Shown here one piece after another: positions 33,887 to 46,729 of a stretch of DNA of 64,000 nucleotides. Under the pieces are notes generated by a model that did not search any database, was not told the origin of the DNA, and worked only from the letters and a program-made list of their open reading frames with translations. A program made the translations under genes and the position numbers. Source of the stretch: Pictodentalium vernedei (taxonomy: Eukaryota > Mollusca > Scaphopoda > Dentaliida > Dentaliidae); the NCBI GenBank assembly GCA_031216915.1, contig CM062289.1, forward strand, positions 247,195,187-247,259,186, written 5' to 3'. Position 1 is the stretch's first letter; each line of letters starts with the position of its first letter.

Positions 33887-36704
33887 AAATGAACAAGCAA
33901 ATTCAGTGAATTCATGTCTCCCACTGGGCAGCAGTTTCAAGGGGAATTAATGCATCCAGTGGAATATAGTTGAGTTGCAAGTTATTTAGAAGAGACAGAA
34001 CCCACTGGGCAGCAGTTTCAAGAGGAATAAAAGACCGCTCATCCACATGTCCCCCGAAAAAACAAGTCGAAAAAGGGGCATAACTCTAGTAAAAATGATC
34101 AGTCCGAACCATATTCAAACTTGACCTGTATTATTACCCCAGAAAGTTACATACCAAAATTCTTTCCGATCAAATAATCCTTAGATTTGGAGTTATCATC
34201 CAGACACCGCAAATCTTGAAATATCTAAGTCAAAAAAGGGGTATAACTCTAATAAAAATAATCTGGCCATACCCATATTCGAACTTGACCTGTGGTTTGG
34301 GCTAAGAAGGTGACATACCAAAATTGGTTCCAATCAAACGATCCAAACTGGAGTTATCATGGGGACACCAAGTGGGACGGACACACGCACGGACACCGCT
34401 GATTTCTATAGTCCCCCAAAAAAATTTTCGGGGGACAATTAATGCATCCAGTGGAATATAGTTGAGTTGCAAGTGGAAGTTATTTAGAAGAGACAGAACG
34501 ACAGTTCTTCAGACAGTGGTTATCTGATTTATTTTCACGGAGGTCACTGTCAAAGCAAGTAAAGTGATGTGGAGTATAACTGCGAGAATCACTAAAAATT
34601 AAGACTGTATGATAAGGCTATAAAAAAGAACCTCTGTTTCTCAGGCCCGCACGCATGGTCATTTTTGGTGCGCATGCAACCTTTTTATGACACCAAAAAA
34701 ATCTTCCAAAAAAATTTGAGATATTGTGCTCATTTCGGTAAATCGATATCGATGCGTTCGCAAATTTTAAATTAACACACTTCAAGCTTTTTCTACATCA
34801 TACCTTAATAAAGTGGGTGGGTTTTAGCAATATTCACAACAGAAAGTGTTTTATTCTGTAAAAGGTAAGTCATAATGACAGCAAGAAGGAAGGTGTCTTT
34901 CAGTCTGACAACAAACAGTCACAAAGGGGAATGGTCGATTCGCACCACGTTTGATTCGCACCAAACCTCAGAAAGTCTGCAAAGTCAGGTGCTATGTTGA
35001 ATGGAACAGAGTCTCCTGGCATTTATGTTTAGTAACATTTGTATTGTAAATGGCCGTCATTGGGAATTTGTGTACTGTTATTTGAAACCTTTACGAGTTT
35101 CCCAGTTAATTTAAATAAATGCATTTGAGATGCAGGATAATTGGATAACTAATAGTAACCGTTGCTTGATATAAAAGTAACAGTCATAGTTGAAAATAAA
35201 TTGCATATAGGCAGGTATGTGCGGTCGAATTGGTTAATAAAAACACGCAAACATTCGTTTTGTATTTCATTTTCAGATTTAAAAAAAATATGATTTATGG
35301 ATGAACTGCCCGTTCAAATGGGTTGTGATAATTTTGAATATAATGGGGAAAAATTGCGACTCACGATTTTATTAGGCAGGTTGTGAAAGGATTTTTTTTT
35401 TGGTAAAATAAATCTCTGAAAGTTGGCACTTCGACATTTGATTTGTCCCAGAGACGTTTCAACCCGAGACGTTTCACTCACGAGGCGTTTCATGACTTTC
35501 GTCCTGTGTTATAATTTTCACGTTTCACTGAAAAAACAAACATTCAAACCCCACTTCATTTACGACCCAACACCCCTGTGGTGAATAACCAATATATTTG
35601 CTAAATTTTGCGTGGTCCAGCAGGCGTTTGGATGGGGGTCAAATTACCACAAACAACCTCTCGGGGAGAAAATAAAAAGAAAAAAAAACCCCGCCCGCCC
35701 GCATGCTTTTTTGGAAAAAATGGCCTGAGAAACAGACAATCAACTTTGTATGGCCTAAGACATATTACATTAAACTGATGTGAAAAGTAATCCATATATG
35801 AAATTTCATTGAAATCGGTTGACTCTAAGGAAAGTTAGTCTGGAAACCATCAGCCAATCAAATTTAAGCAACCTAATTAAATATGCGCAGAAAATGCCCA
35901 TGTTCAAACCTGGACCCATAATTGATGAAAGTGATCTACTACCCAAATTTCATCGAAATAGACTGACTGTAAGGAAAGTTAGCGTCTGGAAACGAAAAAC
36001 ACGGAAGGTGTGCAATTACTGTGTATTAGTAGTAGCAGCGAATAAATCAAAGTTTCCCTAATTTGCATAATTTTTGCACGAGAACAAAACCTGTATTATA
36101 TATGATGTATTGCATGTTACTAAACATTCATACAAAAGTTTATTCAAATGCAAACTTTCATATAGAAGTTCTGTACAAAAAACTGATTACACCAATTTCG
36201 GAACAAAATGGACGCTGACGGCCATCTTAAATTTTGGAGCAAACCCCAAAACACATATTCTGGTCTCGCAATGATAACAAAGATACCCAAGAAGTTTCGT
36301 GAAGATCGGTTAATAAATACGGCTTTTAGTCCGAGGTGCGTTGACGCACGGGGCAGACGGACAGATGTTCGGTACAAATTTTCCCACATTCGAACTTGAC
36401 CTAGGTATTGATAAAAGTAATCCATATAGGAAATTTCATCGAAATCGGTTGATTTTAAAGAAAGTTAGAGTCTGGAAACCATCAGCCAATCAAATTTCAG
36501 CAACCTAATTAAATATGCACGGAAAAAGCCCATATTTGAACTTGAACCACAATTGATGAAAGTGATCTACTACCCAAATTTCTTCGAAATTCGGTCACTG
36601 TAAGGAAAGTTAGAGTCTGGAGAAGAAAAACACGGAAGGACGGAAGGATGGAAGGACACCCTGAATTTAATATCTCCCGTTTTTTTTCAAAAAGCAGGAG
36701 ACAA
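33887..36704. repeat. Mixed repeat block inside DIRS copy 4
   Basis: Holds a two-unit element with inverted ends GTCCCCCGAAAA / TTTTCGGGGGAC (34050-34437). A 220-bp repeat is present twice (about 35790-36010 and 36418-36640), with a monomer of the element D/E type between the two copies (about 36011-36417). An AT-rich middle (34440-35780) shows nothing recognisable. No gene. Confidence 0.5.
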
Positions 36705-37118
36705 TTATAACGTGGTGAGAGGACTGGCCTCAGAACCTCACCGCCAACAACGTACTGTGACACCCGTCTCCAACATTAGTCATCCCCAGTGAACACAAGT
36801 AGACAAGAGTACGCAGATGTGCATCAACTAAAGTCGATATCACTTATTCAAACTCTGCAACAAAATATATAATTAAGATACATGAATAATAGCAATCAAA
36901 ATTAAATTCAAAATATTTTTTGGAAATTTTTTATAAAAAAAAAGGGAACATTAAGAGCCCAAAGGATCCCGGTAGAGCCTAAGTGTGGACAAAATCCAAA
37001 TTTATTGAGCTACACTACCGAAATAATAATCCATGTATACTACAGTAATTCTACAGTAATAGAATATAAAATACTACCTATATATGAGGACGTTGTCAAT
37101 GTAAACAACATCAATCAA
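36705..37118 (-). pseudogene. Start of Gag and leader of DIRS copy 4
   Basis: Blocks such as AACAACGTACTGTGACACCCG match the Gag start of copy 2 (near 14895-14915), and the following AT-rich part matches the leaders of copies 1-3 (AGCCTAAGTGTGGACAAAA). It is interrupted by element D at 37119. Confidence 0.55.
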
Positions 37119-39777
37119 TGAAAGTGTCAATGACACTGTAGCTCAACTTGTCAAGACAAAGACATGTACATGTATAGTATGTGACACAGCAATGACAAAC
37201 ATCTAGGTAATGACCTGATAACAAAGGTACATATAAAGTATTGTAACGGTCTGTACATAAATGCTGACCGTTGCCTGTAACAAATGTGTAGATAAAGTAT
37301 TGTAAAGGTGGGTGACAGTCAGATGCTAAACTAGAAAGGAAATCTTTGAGTCCCAGAGTGGGTCTGACTGAACCCCAAAATATTTGTTCTCATAGCACAG
37401 TGATAACAAAGGCACCCCAAAACACACTCATTCCTGTCCCAAGGTGAAAACAAAGGTATCCAAGAAGTTTCGTGAAGATCAGTTCACAAATATGAGCTGT
37501 GTAGAAGTTGTGACAAAAAACCGATTGGACCTAATTTCGGTACAAAATGGCCACTGGCAACCATCTTGAATTTTGGACCGCACCCAGAAACACTCGTTCT
37601 CGTCCCAAGGTGATAACAAAGGTACCCAAGAAGTTTTGTGAAGATCGGTTGATAAATACAGCCTCTAGCCCGAGCCGTATTGAGATGTGCACTTACAGTG
37701 TATAAGTAGCACTGAATAAATCAAAGTTCATCTAATTTGCATAATTTCTGCACGAGAAAAAAACACGTACTATATGTGATGTATTCCATGTTACTAAACA
37801 TTCATACAAAAATTTATTCAAATCAGAACTTTCATACAGAAGTTCTGTACAAAAGACTGATTGCACTAATTTTGGTACAAAAATGGCTGCTGGTGGCCAT
37901 CTTGAATTTCGGACCACACCCAAAAGCACTCGTTCTCATCCCACGGTGATAACAAAGGTACCCAAGAAGTTTCGTAAAGATCGGTTCATAAATGCGGCTC
38001 TAGCCTGAGCCGTATAGAAGTTTTTGTACAAAAAACTGATTAGACCTAATTTCGGTACGAAATGGCCACTGGCAGCCATCATTGAATTTTGGACCGCACC
38101 CAGAAACACTCGTTCTCGCCCCAAGGTTATAACAAAGGTACCCAAGACGTTTCATGAAGATCGGTTCATAAATACAGACTCTAGCCCGAGCCGTATTGAC
38201 ATGTGTACTTACTGTGTGTAAGTAGCAATGAAAAAATCAAAGTTCATCTAATTTGCATAATTTCTGCACGAGAAAAAAACCTGTATTATATGTGATGTAT
38301 CCCCATGGTACTAAACATTCACACAAAAAATTATTCAAATCAGCACTTTCATATGGAAGTTCTGTGCAAAAATCTGATTGCACCAAATTTTGTACAAAAT
38401 GGCTGCCATCGGCCATCTTGAATTTCGGACCGGACCCAAAGACACTCGTTCTCATCCCACGGTGATAACAAAGGTACCCAAGGAGTTTCGTAAAGATCGG
38501 TTCATAAATACAGCCTCTAGCCCGAGCTGTATTGGCATTAGCACTTACAGTGCTGAAAGTAACACCCAAAAACATCAAAGTTAGTCTAATTTGCATAATT
38601 TCTGCACGAGAAAAAAAAACGTACTATATGTGATGTATTCCATGTTACTAAACATTCATACAAAAATTTATTCAAATCAGAACTTTCATACAGAAATTCT
38701 GTACAAAAGACTGATTGCAATAATTTTGTTACAAAATGGCTGCTGGTGGCCATCTTGAATTTCGGACCACACCCAAAAACACTCGTTCTCATCCCACGGT
38801 GATAACAAAGGTACCCAAGAAGTTTCGTAAAGATCAGTTCATAAATACGGCCTCTAGCCTGAGCCGTATAGAAGTTGTGTACAAAAAACTGATTGGACTT
38901 AATTTCGGTACAAAATGGCCACTGGCAGCCATCTTGAATTTTGGACCACACCCAGAAACACTCTTTCTCGTCCCAAGGTGATAACAAAGGTACCCAAGAC
39001 GTTTCATGAATATCGGTTCATAAATACAGACTCTAGCCCGAGCCGTATTGACATGTGTACTTACCGTGTGTAAGTAGCACTGAAAAAATCAAAGTTCATC
39101 TAATTTGCATAATTTCTGCACGAGAAAAAAAAATGTATTATATGTGATGTATCCCATGGTACTAAACATTCACACAAAAAATTATTCAAATCAGCGCTTT
39201 CATATGGAAGTTCTGTGCAAAAATCTGATTGCACCAAATTTTGTACAAAATGGCTGCCATCGGCCATCTTGAATTTAGGACCGCACCCAAAAACACTCGT
39301 TCTCAAAGGTACCCAAGGAGTTTCGTAAAGATCGGTTCATAAATACGGCCTCTAGCCCGAGCTGTATTGGCATTTGCACTTACAGTGCTGAAAGTAACAC
39401 CAAAAAACATCAAAGTTAGTCTAATTTGCATAATTTACGCACAAGAAAAAAACCCGTATTATATGTGATGTATCCCATGGTACTAAACATTCACACAAAA
39501 AATTATTCAAATCAGAGCTTTCGTATGGAAGTTCTGTACAAAAAACAGATTTCTGCATCGTCGGTACAAAATGGCGGCTGGCAGCCATCTTAAATTTCGG
39601 ACCGCACCCAAAAACACTCGTTCTCGTCCCACGGTCATAACAAAGGTACCCAAGAAGTTTCGTAAAGATCGGTTCATAAATACGGCCTCTAGCCCGAGCC
39701 GTATCCAATTGTTGACGGACAGACGGACGACGGGCCATGGCATAAGCTCAAATTTGGCTTCGTCAAAGTTGAGCTAA
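37119..39777 (+). mobile_element. Helentron-like tandem-repeat element D, inserted in DIRS copy 4
   Basis: Starts TGAAAGTGTCAATGACACT with TAGCTCAACTTG, and ends CTTCGTCAAAGTTGAGCTAA. Core monomers of about 336-338 bp alternate with a shortened form of about 179 bp lacking the middle part. The common box GGTACCCAAGAAGTTTCG recurs near 37450, 37620, 37955, 38135, 38470, 38810, 38990, 39310 and 39645. Open frames of 60-130 codons here (for example ending in LGYLCYHRGMRTS) repeat with the monomer and are not genes. It splits the leader of copy 4. Confidence 0.72.
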
Positions 39778-40294
39778 AAAACCGGAAACAAGACATCAGG
39801 CACACAAAAAGGCTCAAAGTTAGAAACCAATTTAAATGCTACCAGATGAAAAGCAAGATCTTCCTACATCAGATAGAAGATGCAAGACTAAACGACCTAA
39901 CACCCTAGGGTGCGCACGTAACCATGGGGAAAAACAGAATAAATATTTTGTAATACATGTTAAACTCCCAAGAAATTTAATAAAAAATTTCAATAAAAAA
40001 TAGCCAAAAAAGCTTAAGAGTTTAACAGGAATGGTTCATGGAAGGATAGGGAAGGAATACTTAACAAACAGTGGAATAATCATTATAAAAAATGATGACG
40101 TCAGGCGTATGTCCCGAAATTGGGAAACATGAAATAATTTTATAATTATTATAAAGTTACAGCCCTGAACTTCTAACACCACCGTTGAACACTTCCATCA
40201 TCCAATAACATCCTTGGATCCACCAATTCTTGCAGTGATTTGTGCCAGGCATCCTCAAAAAAGGAGATTTTAAAGTACAGATGTCAGTTCATTC
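39778..40294 (-). other. DIRS leader, outer part (copy 4)
   Basis: Aligns loosely with the leader regions of copies 1-3 (block AGATAGAAGATGCA and the ATTTTATAATTATTATAAAGTTACAG-like stretch). No ORF. Confidence 0.5.
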
Positions 40295-40522
40295 TTGCTG
40301 ATTTTAGGGCCAAACAAAGAATGAAGTTTGCGTCAATTCCAGTCACTTCCTGATGGCTGTGCATGCACGGAGAGTAACAGTATGGAGGACCACATAGGAC
40401 TTTTAATTTTTGGTTTTGCAAGCAAATTTTGGGGATTGGGGGGTTCAAAATTTGTGTTTGACCTTTGATAACTTTGAGTTTGCACCAGCTGGTCTGGGCC
40501 ATTGGTTTATAGTATAAAAATA
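40295..40522 (-). repeat. DIRS inverted terminal repeat, 5' end (copy 4)
   Basis: Inverted match to 25896-26125, ending CATTGGTTTATAGTATAAAA. Confidence 0.82.
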
Positions 40523-43105
40523 TAATGGTTTTGGTTCACGGGATATCCTTCATTGAAATTGAGCACCCTCATTTGATGTTTTCATTGGCTAATGGTGTTT
40601 TTAAAAAAAAACTATGAAATTATGTTCTTTTGATTGATATATATTTATTTGCAAGTGATTGCAACAAAGCATGCTTAACCCTCAGTTTAACCATTTCAGT
40701 GCACTCTGTCCAAGAAGACTGAATTGATTAAATTCCTATTTGCATTATGGGGAAAAACTGCAGCTTGAAATTTGTACAATTCAACATTAATGTACAGAGG
40801 GTTAAAACACAAAGTCTTTTGTTTATATTTGTTTTGTGAACATCCAGATTGCTCTGTGTGGACAGTAATTATTTTTCAAAAAGGATGCATAAATATAATA
40901 AACAATAAACAAGAGATTGTCACTCAGAAGTGACTATGCCCCCGATGTGGCAATGACCTAGATCTGTGACCTTGACCTCCATCGAACAAAAAAAAAATTT
41001 TCATAAAAATAAAACCCTCTCCAGCTCATTGATATGAAAAACAACTGCCTGTGAACCAAATGTATTTTTTGTTTGGCATTAACTAGTTTTTCAAACTGGA
41101 AAGTCAAGCTCACAGTATGTTGTTGTTTTCCACATGATCTTGAGATAATCAAATGTCAAACACATATGAAAAAAACAAAAAACTATATTTTTTGATATCA
41201 GAACTATTTTACTTGAAACCACAAGAAATAATATACTTTCAAGAGTGGCTTTGCTACACATGGAAATATGTTATTTTTGTGGTCATCTGTAGAATAATTT
41301 TGGTATGTACTCAAAAATTGTAGAAATAATTAATTTATTTTAACCATTTTATTGACGTTGAACATAAGATATTTATTCAATCCTTTATCTAACATGAAAA
41401 TGCTGATAGTATTTGCAATATTTGTTTTTAAATAACAAAAAAACGCATCATTTTCCTTCTTCTGACCAAAGTTAAAGATCCATCAGTGAAATGAACTCAA
41501 TGGATTTGTTTCAGTCAGGTGTCATAAAATAGGTTTTGAAATAAAACACTTACTGCTTGTCCCAGTGAGGGGTCATAAGCTCCATTTTGGAAGGGAAATA
41601 AAAAAAAAAATAATAAAAATTGAATTATGATTTTTGTGAACAGCACTGGAAGGATATTCTTGTTACAGTACCAGTGTAACAGTTTATATTCCCTCCCCAC
41701 CTCCAAGATTATCCACAAACCCTGATTATCTTCTCTCCCAACTTGGATTTTTTTTTCACTCACTACCAACTTGAAGTTAGTTTGCTTTTAACATTCAGTG
41801 TCATTTTGCGATTCAAAATATATACTGACAGTGACGGTGGCACAAACCTCTTCTGCAGCCGATATGAATAGATGTCATGAATATTTTTTTTTTCACTTAT
41901 TCTTATTCCTTCACATAATAGTATCTATGGCAGATAAATCATACCAGGGACCAGCCGTGAGGTTGACTGGGGCGATTATGTCACCTTCTAAGCCCCAAGT
42001 TGCCTGGAAAAATAGTCGGGACAATTACAAGTCGCCCTCTAAAAATTGGCCAAAATGAGGAAAGGCTGAACTGAGTGATCAGAGGTTTACATAAAAATGG
42101 TCATTTTCAAGAATCGAATGTGCTTGAATGTGATAAATGGGCATGGGCATTTTCATTCGTCAAATAAGCAGCCATTTATTGAAAATCACGGGAGAATCAA
42201 TTGTCCATTGTCGCTTGTTGCAGATTTTTTATTTCTATTTTGTTCCGTTTCAGTCGGAGCTTCAAGTGTCGGAACGAAAATAGGTGACTTACGCGACTCA
42301 AAAAATAAGCCTGTTTGAAAGTAGGTTACGTCACTTAGGATGCCGAAAATTCTCTGTTGAGAATGTATACATAACAGACGTATTTGCTAACATTGTATTT
42401 TATTTCCTTTTGCTGACGACTGTTAACTGTTCCCAGAAAAACACGAACAGAATTTAAACACATGAAAAAAAGCTTTAGTGATGACAAGAAAAGCTTTGTA
42501 CAGGGCACAAGTGTGCATATGAAGGATCTTTAAAAAGTACCTTCCAAGCAATCTTCTTACATCTGGTCCTGTTCACACTTTCAGACTTGGGAAATTATTA
42601 GCTTAGTAGACATTGGTGAAAGGCAACCACAGGAGGGAGCTGGTGGGATTGGCACGACGAAGAGGGGAGTGTTCATGAAGGAGAGGGTAGCAGTGGGGGA
42701 TTTTCAATCAATAATTACTTTGTGATTTTTTAGCCTGGCATAGATGCATCATAGACAACTTGACCTGGATTAATCGGGCATTAATGGAGGACCACAAGCC
42801 AAAAATATGAAGGGGCGGCAGGGAGGTGGTACAAAAATATTCTAAATTTTCTCCACTTACCTCTGATGTCTCCCTACTTGACTCTGCAGTCTCCCTATTT
42901 TTTCTTGAGGAAGACATGAAGTCTCCCTAAAATTTCCCCCTAGGCTGGTCCCTGAATCATACTTTAAAATACTAGAAAATACTTATTCTTATTTTCGATA
43001 GTAAAATTAGATTTTAAAGAGTGAAATTACTTCTTTTCAAACAATATTGATTTCCATGAGGAGGTGGAGAGGGGGGGGGGGGGGGAGAGATAATCTAGTT
43101 TATCT
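40523..43105. other. Intron sequence with repeat fragments
   Basis: A short element between TTAACCCTC (40676) and GAGGGTTAA (40806) may be a MITE. A fragment with TATGCCCCCGATGTGGCAATGACC near 40937 looks like a dispersed repeat. The block GTGAGGGGTCATAAGCTCC at about 41572 is a MITE relic. A G tract lies at 43070-43085. No exon supported; a donor-like GTAAGTGG near 42855 was examined and rejected. Confidence 0.4.
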
Positions 43106-43340
43106 ATTTATATTGATTTATTGGTGTTTAAGGTCACATATTTTTGCACAATGGCTTATCTTGACCACAACATGAGTATCAACTCAAGACCAGGGGTGCT
43201 TGTTTATAAGCCATGTTGTCCATTTTAGAGAGGATTTGCACCTCCCAAGCATTGGTGACTGGGTCCTGTTTTACCAGTAAAACAGAGTCTGTTTACAGCA
43301 GTGAACAGGCACTGCTTCACGTCCCGGGGTTCCCGCGGGG
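43106..43340 (-). mobile_element. SINE-like retroposon sharing the SINE 3' tail, with 13-bp TSD
   Basis: Flanked by ATCTAGTTTATCT at 43093-43105 and 43341-43353. Its minus-strand 3' end (ATATGTGACCTTAAACACCA then an AATA-rich tail) matches the tail of the SINEs at 18441 and 56547, but the 5' part is unrelated and I see no tRNA A/B boxes. It is either another SINE or a 5'-truncated LINE. Confidence 0.7.
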
Positions 43341-43463
43341 ATCTAGTTTATCTTTCCCCACCTGACTTTTGAACTAATCCTGACACACTCAAGTAATATT
43401 ATTTGTTAACACTTTTTAACTCAAGAGAACTATTGACCAAACACATGTAAGATAACAGAGTCT

Positions 43464-43713
43464 TTAACTGGTAGAGTGCTAGAAGCCACTATCAGGGCTT
43501 TAATATGTAGAGCAGGTACCCCAGCCTAAATGTGTCATATTCTGTGGATGTGCTTCATATTATCTTAGCAGTGAAATTACTTAGTCTATATGGGTTTGCC
43601 TTGTTACAATTTATGGGAGAGTGCCTCTGGGCACTCTCCCATAAATTGTAACAAGGTAAAGACACATGAACAAATTTTGATGACCAAAAATAACTTAGCA
43701 CTCTACCAGTTAA
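43464..43713. mobile_element. MITE, CTGGTAGAGTGCT family, intact
   Basis: TTAA-CTGGTAGAGTGCT at the left and AGCACTCTACCAG-TTAA at the right are exact inverted ends with TTAA duplicates. The centre is a perfect 27-bp-arm palindrome (43599-43656; CTTGTTACAATTTATGGGAG and complement). No ORF. The TTAA sites suggest mobilisation by a piggyBac-type transposase. Confidence 0.8.
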
Positions 43714-43826
43714 TTATGTAAATGGGAAAAGAAGCTTTTCTAAAAAAAATCAGATAAATATTTGAAGTCTCTTTTTTTTCTCCAAAAGGTATTTATAACA
43801 GATAACTCTAGTTTTTAAAACCGAAA

Positions 43827-44053
43827 GTTAAAAAATTTATAGTAATTTATATATTTTTTATACTTACCAATGACCCAGACATAGCTGGTGCTAACTCTTA
43901 AAATATAGGGCCAAACACAAATTTTGCCCCCCAATCCCCAAAATTTGCATCTAAAACTAAAGAAAACATGTCCTGAGAGGCCCTCCACACTTCGCCCCTA
44001 CTGCGCATGCGCAGTGTCAAGGACGTTCCGAAATTGGCGCCATTTATCATTCT
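43827..44053 (-). repeat. DIRS inverted terminal repeat, 3' end (copy 3)
   Basis: Inverted match to 50634-50834; CTGCGCATGCGCAG at 44001-44014. Starts GTTAAAAAATTTATAG, the same first base as copy 2, which defines the element boundary because the sequence to the left differs. Confidence 0.9.
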
Positions 44054-44127
44054 AATAACCAGTGCCTGGTAAGCGCTATGTACTCAGCGGGGAGGCAAGA
44101 GTTCCCAACTCCTGGGAGGGCCATCCC

Positions 44128-44216
44128 CGTCTGGGTCATTGGTAAGTATAAAAAATATATAAATTACTATAAATTTTTTAACATTTTTATACTGTACCAA
44201 TGACCCAGACATAGCT
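44128..44216 (-). other. DIRS internal complementary region (copy 3)
   Basis: Complements of the two termini joined head to tail, essentially identical to 10745-10834 of copy 2. Confidence 0.83.
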
Positions 44217-44869
44217 GAATAGTAAAAAGGCTGGAGGGCCAAGGACATAGAGCAAAATGGAATACGCTCAATAAAATAAAATAGAGTCATCCCCTGTAGG
44301 GAAAAGAAGTAATAGGCCTTACATGTATCTTTCTTATTTATGATAAATTAGAAAGATACAACACCTTCCAAAAATTGAGCTTCATACATCCATGTACTCT
44401 ATTAATATCCAATAATCCTTATACTAATAATTTTTAAAGTAAGCCAATAATAAAGTAAGTCTAGAGAATAGAGACTCTTATACTCCTAAAAGTGTGTGAG
44501 AATTGCATAATCATGTCCGTTGACATATGCAATATTCAAAAGCTATACTTTAAAAACTAAGACTTGAATGAATTTTATAAACTTAAACTTCTCACTAAAC
44601 AACCATCCCAATAACAGCTCAGAATTACTAACTCCGGAGGAGGTATCCCCTTGTTTTCATAGTAAAAAACAGGTGACCCAAGGGAACACCCTCCCCCCCC
44701 CCCCCCCCCCCCTTTTTCTTGCCCTGGGTCAAATAGCCCAGAGCGAAGAGGGCAGCCGAACGGAGACACTGCCGAAACAGACAGCCTACCTAGCTATAGT
44801 AGCAACTGTTAAGTGAATGACATTCTGAGCAGTAGATAATAGACCTAACAATAGAGGCCTTCAGAAATG

Positions 44870-46040
44870 GACTCGATATTTCTGAGATAAAATTCATGAA
44901 TGGATGGCTGAGCGCAATGAGCAGCCTTCAAAAATCTATAATAGAACACTATTAATGTAAGCCCAAGAAGTAGAAGAACTCTTACTTCATGAGCCGAAAT
45001 CTTAAGCACAACTGCTAAGCCAATGATATACCATAAGCAGTACGCTAGTTAATAGAATCCATTAACAATAAAATGGAGCGTAACGTCCTTCTACTAGACA
45101 TCAAAGACAGAAGAAGCTTACGCCCTTGTAATAAACAGATATCTGTTTATAAATACATAAACTGTACCCGGAAAGAGTAAAGGCCTATGCCCATACGAAG
45201 ACGGAAGGACCTTAAAATAATAGGTTCCGGATAATAGGAGCCTAACTCTTATGCAACAATCCAACCTAAATAGTAACGGAAGTATTGATTCCGAAACTAT
45301 GAAAGTGAAAATCATCCATCGATAGTGCATGAAACTCACTGACTCTACAGTAAAAGAGAAACCAACAGAATTACTGTCTAAAAGGTCAGAATTTGAAAAC
45401 TACTGTTTCCAGAGGCTCAAATGATTACTTAGCTAAATAAGAACCTGAAGTTAAAATCCGTATAGGAATTTAATCTAAAGATTCTAAGTCTATTTATCAA
45501 AAAGTTACTAACTGACTTAGATAAAGAGACAAAAGACTCAATTGTAAACTATCGTAGAGTGCATAGGTATGAGGTAACATAAACCTATAACCTAAATAAC
45601 AACAGGCTGCAGTAGATCTTGTGAAACAAGTATACTAAAAAATAGCAATGAGTAGTATGGAGGGATCAACCATATGAACATAATGATCCCTACACCACGA
45701 CGGAAGAGCCTCCACTTTAGTCGCATAGAATAGCGAAGAAGAGGATCTCCTATAGTAAGAAATCGCGTCCAAAGCTCGTCCAGTACAGTGCTTACAATGC
45801 AATACGGACCACACAACGGAATACATGAAGGTTGCGACCTTGCTGGTTGTGATAAAGATGACACGATTTACCCAGTGAAAAAAGATCCTCACATAGAGGA
45901 AGATTTCACGTTAAGATCCACAGTAGACAAGAGAGTAAATTACTCATGATCACTGCGAAGATAGAGATGCTATCAACAGAAATGTATTGTGGTTGTTTAT
46001 CTTAGCAATACCTGCTAAAAACAACAGCGCCGGAGGATAT
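44870..46040 (-). pseudogene. Tyrosine recombinase remnant (copy 3)
   Basis: Collinear with the recombinase of copy 2 but broken by many small insertions and deletions. The minus-strand codons for the catalytic Tyr block (FYLR) are readable at about 44880-44892, preceded by a one-base deletion. This copy is therefore the internal evidence for where copy 2 has its extra T. No protein can be made. Confidence 0.7.
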
Positions 46041-46700
46041 GCGTATCCTATCATTCTGTCCTATAGATCAATAGAGCGTTAACAGTATTAGCTCAGAGAT
46101 CTGGACAAGCCAACACATACGTCTGCAATTGATTAGCCAGCTGTGTCATAAATAAAACATCATTGGGCGCTCCCATAGATAGCAAATCTGATTGAATACT
46201 TGTTTGTTGAGAGTCCATTCTGACAGCAACAAGCGACCCGTAAGAGAACGAGAGTGCGATAAAACAATCAGACGACCCAGAATATGACGGACCAAAACTG
46301 AACTTGGTGTACTATAACCAACAGACGGATTCTTTCCATTAAATTGAATAACGGAAACGAAAGAGTGCCTCCCTGGTTCCGGAGATACGCCACTACTGTC
46401 GAATTAAAGGACAGGAATTTGGGCATGCGTTTCTGAATAATGTTCATGCAATGACATAAAGCAAGCCTAAAAAACATTATTCCGCGGAAGTTAACTGATA
46501 GCTAAAAGACTGCGGAACCCAAAGACCCTGGCACTTCGAATCCGTAGGGATCAGTATATATCCCAATCTGTTTGACTGGCAACTGTCATAACAGCCACAC
46601 TCGGGTCCGGCAACTGCGGCGGCACTCTCTGAGTCAACCACCGAATGTTTGCCCCAGTCTGAATCTCTTGTAACACTAGATAGACAAGAGAATGTATAAA
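46040..46700 (-). pseudogene. RNase H remnant (copy 3)
   Basis: Same domain as in copy 1, with VVAYLRNQGG readable near 46370-46400. The first catalytic Asp is Val as in copy 1. The Asp of the LSDN block is Phe. RT palm absent. Confidence 0.72.
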
Positions 46701-46729
46701 TCAAGCAATTCATGGATTGCCGGAAAGTT

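Larger units (their letters stand above)
25896..40522 (-). mobile_element. DIRS-type retrotransposon copy 4, divergent subfamily with nested insertions
   Basis: The ends match each other inverted (25896-26125 and 40295-40522), and an internal complementary region lies at 26193-26280. The terminal sequence differs from copies 1-3 (CCAATGGCCCAGA instead of CCAATGACCCAGA), so it is another subfamily. The interior is split: degraded sequence where the recombinase should lie (26281-28400), Gag-like remnants (28400-31920 and 36705-36830), leader pieces (36830-37118 and 39778-40294). Tandem-repeat elements are inserted at 31926-33886 and 37119-39777, with further repeats at 33887-36704. The 14.6-kb length is explained by these insertions. 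Confidence 0.8.

Noticed and set aside
37732..39738. Repeated open frames of 60-130 codons in both strands of element D
   Set aside because: They recur with the monomer period and appear on both strands; shadows of a tandem repeat, not proteins.
42852..42930. Minus-strand exon candidate with donor GTAAGTGG
   Set aside because: It would have to be phase 1 at both ends to fit between the exons at 58819 and 23755, but that frame hits a stop after ten codons, and the sequence is three copies of a GGGAGAC motif.
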